A stretch of DNA of 41,684 bases from Rhodanobacter sp. (GTDB taxonomy: Bacteria; Pseudomonadota; Gammaproteobacteria; Xanthomonadales; Rhodanobacteraceae). Shown here in pieces: positions 41,149 to 41,684 of the stretch (positions are counted from its first letter, which is position 1; every line of letters starts with the position of its first letter). The notes below the pieces were generated by a model. That model was not told where the DNA came from, ran no database searches, and saw nothing but the letters and a program-made list of their open reading frames with translations. A program made the translations under genes and the position numbers. Location: the NCBI GenBank assembly GCA_027450005.1, contig DAIDKO010000132.1, positions 1-41,684 of the forward strand. The letters are read 5' to 3'.

Positions 41149-41684
41149 ATGCGCGTACTGGTGATCGAAGACAACAGCGATATCGCGACCAACATCGGCG
41201 ACTATCTGGAAGACCGCGGCCACGTGGTGGACTTCGCCGGCGACGGCGTGACCGGGCTGCACTTGGCGGTGGTGCACGACTTTGATGTGATCGTGCTCGA
41301 CCTGACGCTGCCCGGCATGGACGGCCTGGAGGTGGCGAAGAAGCTGCGCCACGAGGCGCACAAGCAGACGCCGATCCTGATGCTCACCGCGCGCGATGCG
41401 CTGGAGCAGAAGCTCACCGGTTTCGAGTCAGGCGCCGACGACTACATGACCAAGCCGTTCGCGCTACAGGAGCTCGCTGCGCGCCTCGAGGTGCTGGCAC
41501 GCCGCGGCAAGGGGCCGCAGAGCCGCGTGCTCAAGGTGGCCGACCTCACCTTCAACCTGGACACGCTCACGGTGAACCGCGCCGGCAAGGCGATCCAGCT
41601 CAATCCGATCGGCCTCAAGCTACTGCAGGCGCTGATGGAAGCCAGCCCCTCGGTGGTGACGCGGCAGGACCTGGAGCAGAAGGT
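41149..41684 (+). CDS. OmpR/PhoB-family response regulator (partial at window end)
   Basis: The first 178 codons of a response regulator are present. The receiver domain has VIEDNSDIATNIGDYLEDRG (acidic pair), the phosphoacceptor Asp51 in VIVLDLTLPGMDGLE, LMLTARDALEQKLTGF (switch Thr) and the Lys102 motif ADDYMTKPFALQEL. The winged-helix domain begins at about residue 125 (VLKVADLTFNLDTLTVNRAG, NPIGLKLLQALMEASPSVVT) and runs off the window. The ATG at 41149 has GGCGGAG upstream. The histidine kinase probably lies beyond the end. The regulon cannot be told from this part. Confidence 0.92.
   Translation, partial: MRVLVIEDNSDIATNIGDYLEDRGHVVDFAGDGVTGLHLAVVHDFDVIVLDLTLPGMDGLEVAKKLRHEAHKQTPILMLTARDALEQKLTGFESGADDYMTKPFALQELAARLEVLARRGKGPQSRVLKVADLTFNLDTLTVNRAGKAIQLNPIGLKLLQALMEASPSVVTRQDLEQK

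Noticed and set aside
1-41684. CRISPR arrays, prophage, toxin-antitoxin or biosynthetic cluster
   Set aside because: No regularly spaced repeats, phage structural genes, toxin pairs or modular synthases were seen on either strand.

Overview
The window is about 41.7 kb of high-GC chromosome. Gene content and order suggest a gammaproteobacterium of the Xanthomonadales/Lysobacterales, most likely Rhodanobacteraceae (Dyella/Frateuria/Rhodanobacter-like). The clues are trpG-trpD-trpC followed by a HAD phosphatase, the thiS-thiG-trmB cluster, the rimB-rimK pair, a DUF6600-type FecR-like protein, an NRDE protein and a TviB-like dehydrogenase. The taxonomic call is an inference from family resemblance; no 16S gene is present. 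There is no CRISPR array, no intact insertion sequence and no prophage. The region looks like ordinary chromosome with a few decaying or accessory genes.

Layout. 0.1-3.3 kb: tryptophan genes trpG, trpD, trpC plus a PgpC-like HAD phosphatase. 3.5-5.2 kb: convergent FAD-dependent dehydrogenase. 5.2-6.75 kb: an ECF sigma factor with an in-frame amber stop, its presumed membrane anti-sigma partner, and a divergent small membrane protein that also appears cut by an in-frame stop. 6.9-9.2 kb: NatA/NatB-type ABC exporter. 9.2-10.4 kb: two small exported proteins of unusual composition. 10.5-12.5 kb: DNA polymerase IV and an ATP-grasp enzyme, both on the minus strand. 12.7-14 kb: small membrane proteins. 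14.1-18.4 kb: amino-acid permease overlapping a GH50-like glycosidase, then an NRDE protein. 18.4-19.0 kb: frameshifted remnant of a LigB-type DNA ligase. 19.0-22.5 kb: minus-strand housekeeping genes (YchJ-like, NnrU, HutD/Ves, MscL, FAH hydrolase). 22.8-27.3 kb: four-gene MacAB-like efflux operon with two FtsX-type permeases. 27.4-31.1 kb: AtoE-like and EamA transporters, Ada-like methyltransferase, small membrane protein. 31.2-34.7 kb: Rieske protein, nucleotide-sugar dehydrogenase, convergent SLC13/TrkA-C permease. 35-39.1 kb: trmB, thiG, thiS and a large FecR/DUF6600 envelope protein. 39.4-41.7 kb: tRNA-Gly(CCC), rimB-rimK, a strong terminator and a truncated OmpR-family response regulator.

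The most notable observation is the 6.3-kb divergent promoter region. Two copies of the same bipartite element, TGCAACCGTT-N11-CGTATCC, point in opposite directions with identical spacing, one toward the ECF sigma gene and one toward the divergent membrane-protein gene. This looks like the autoregulated promoter pair of that sigma factor. Both reading frames it drives nevertheless contain an in-frame stop followed by family-like sequence in the same frame. The circuit has either recently died, uses readthrough, or reflects sequence errors.
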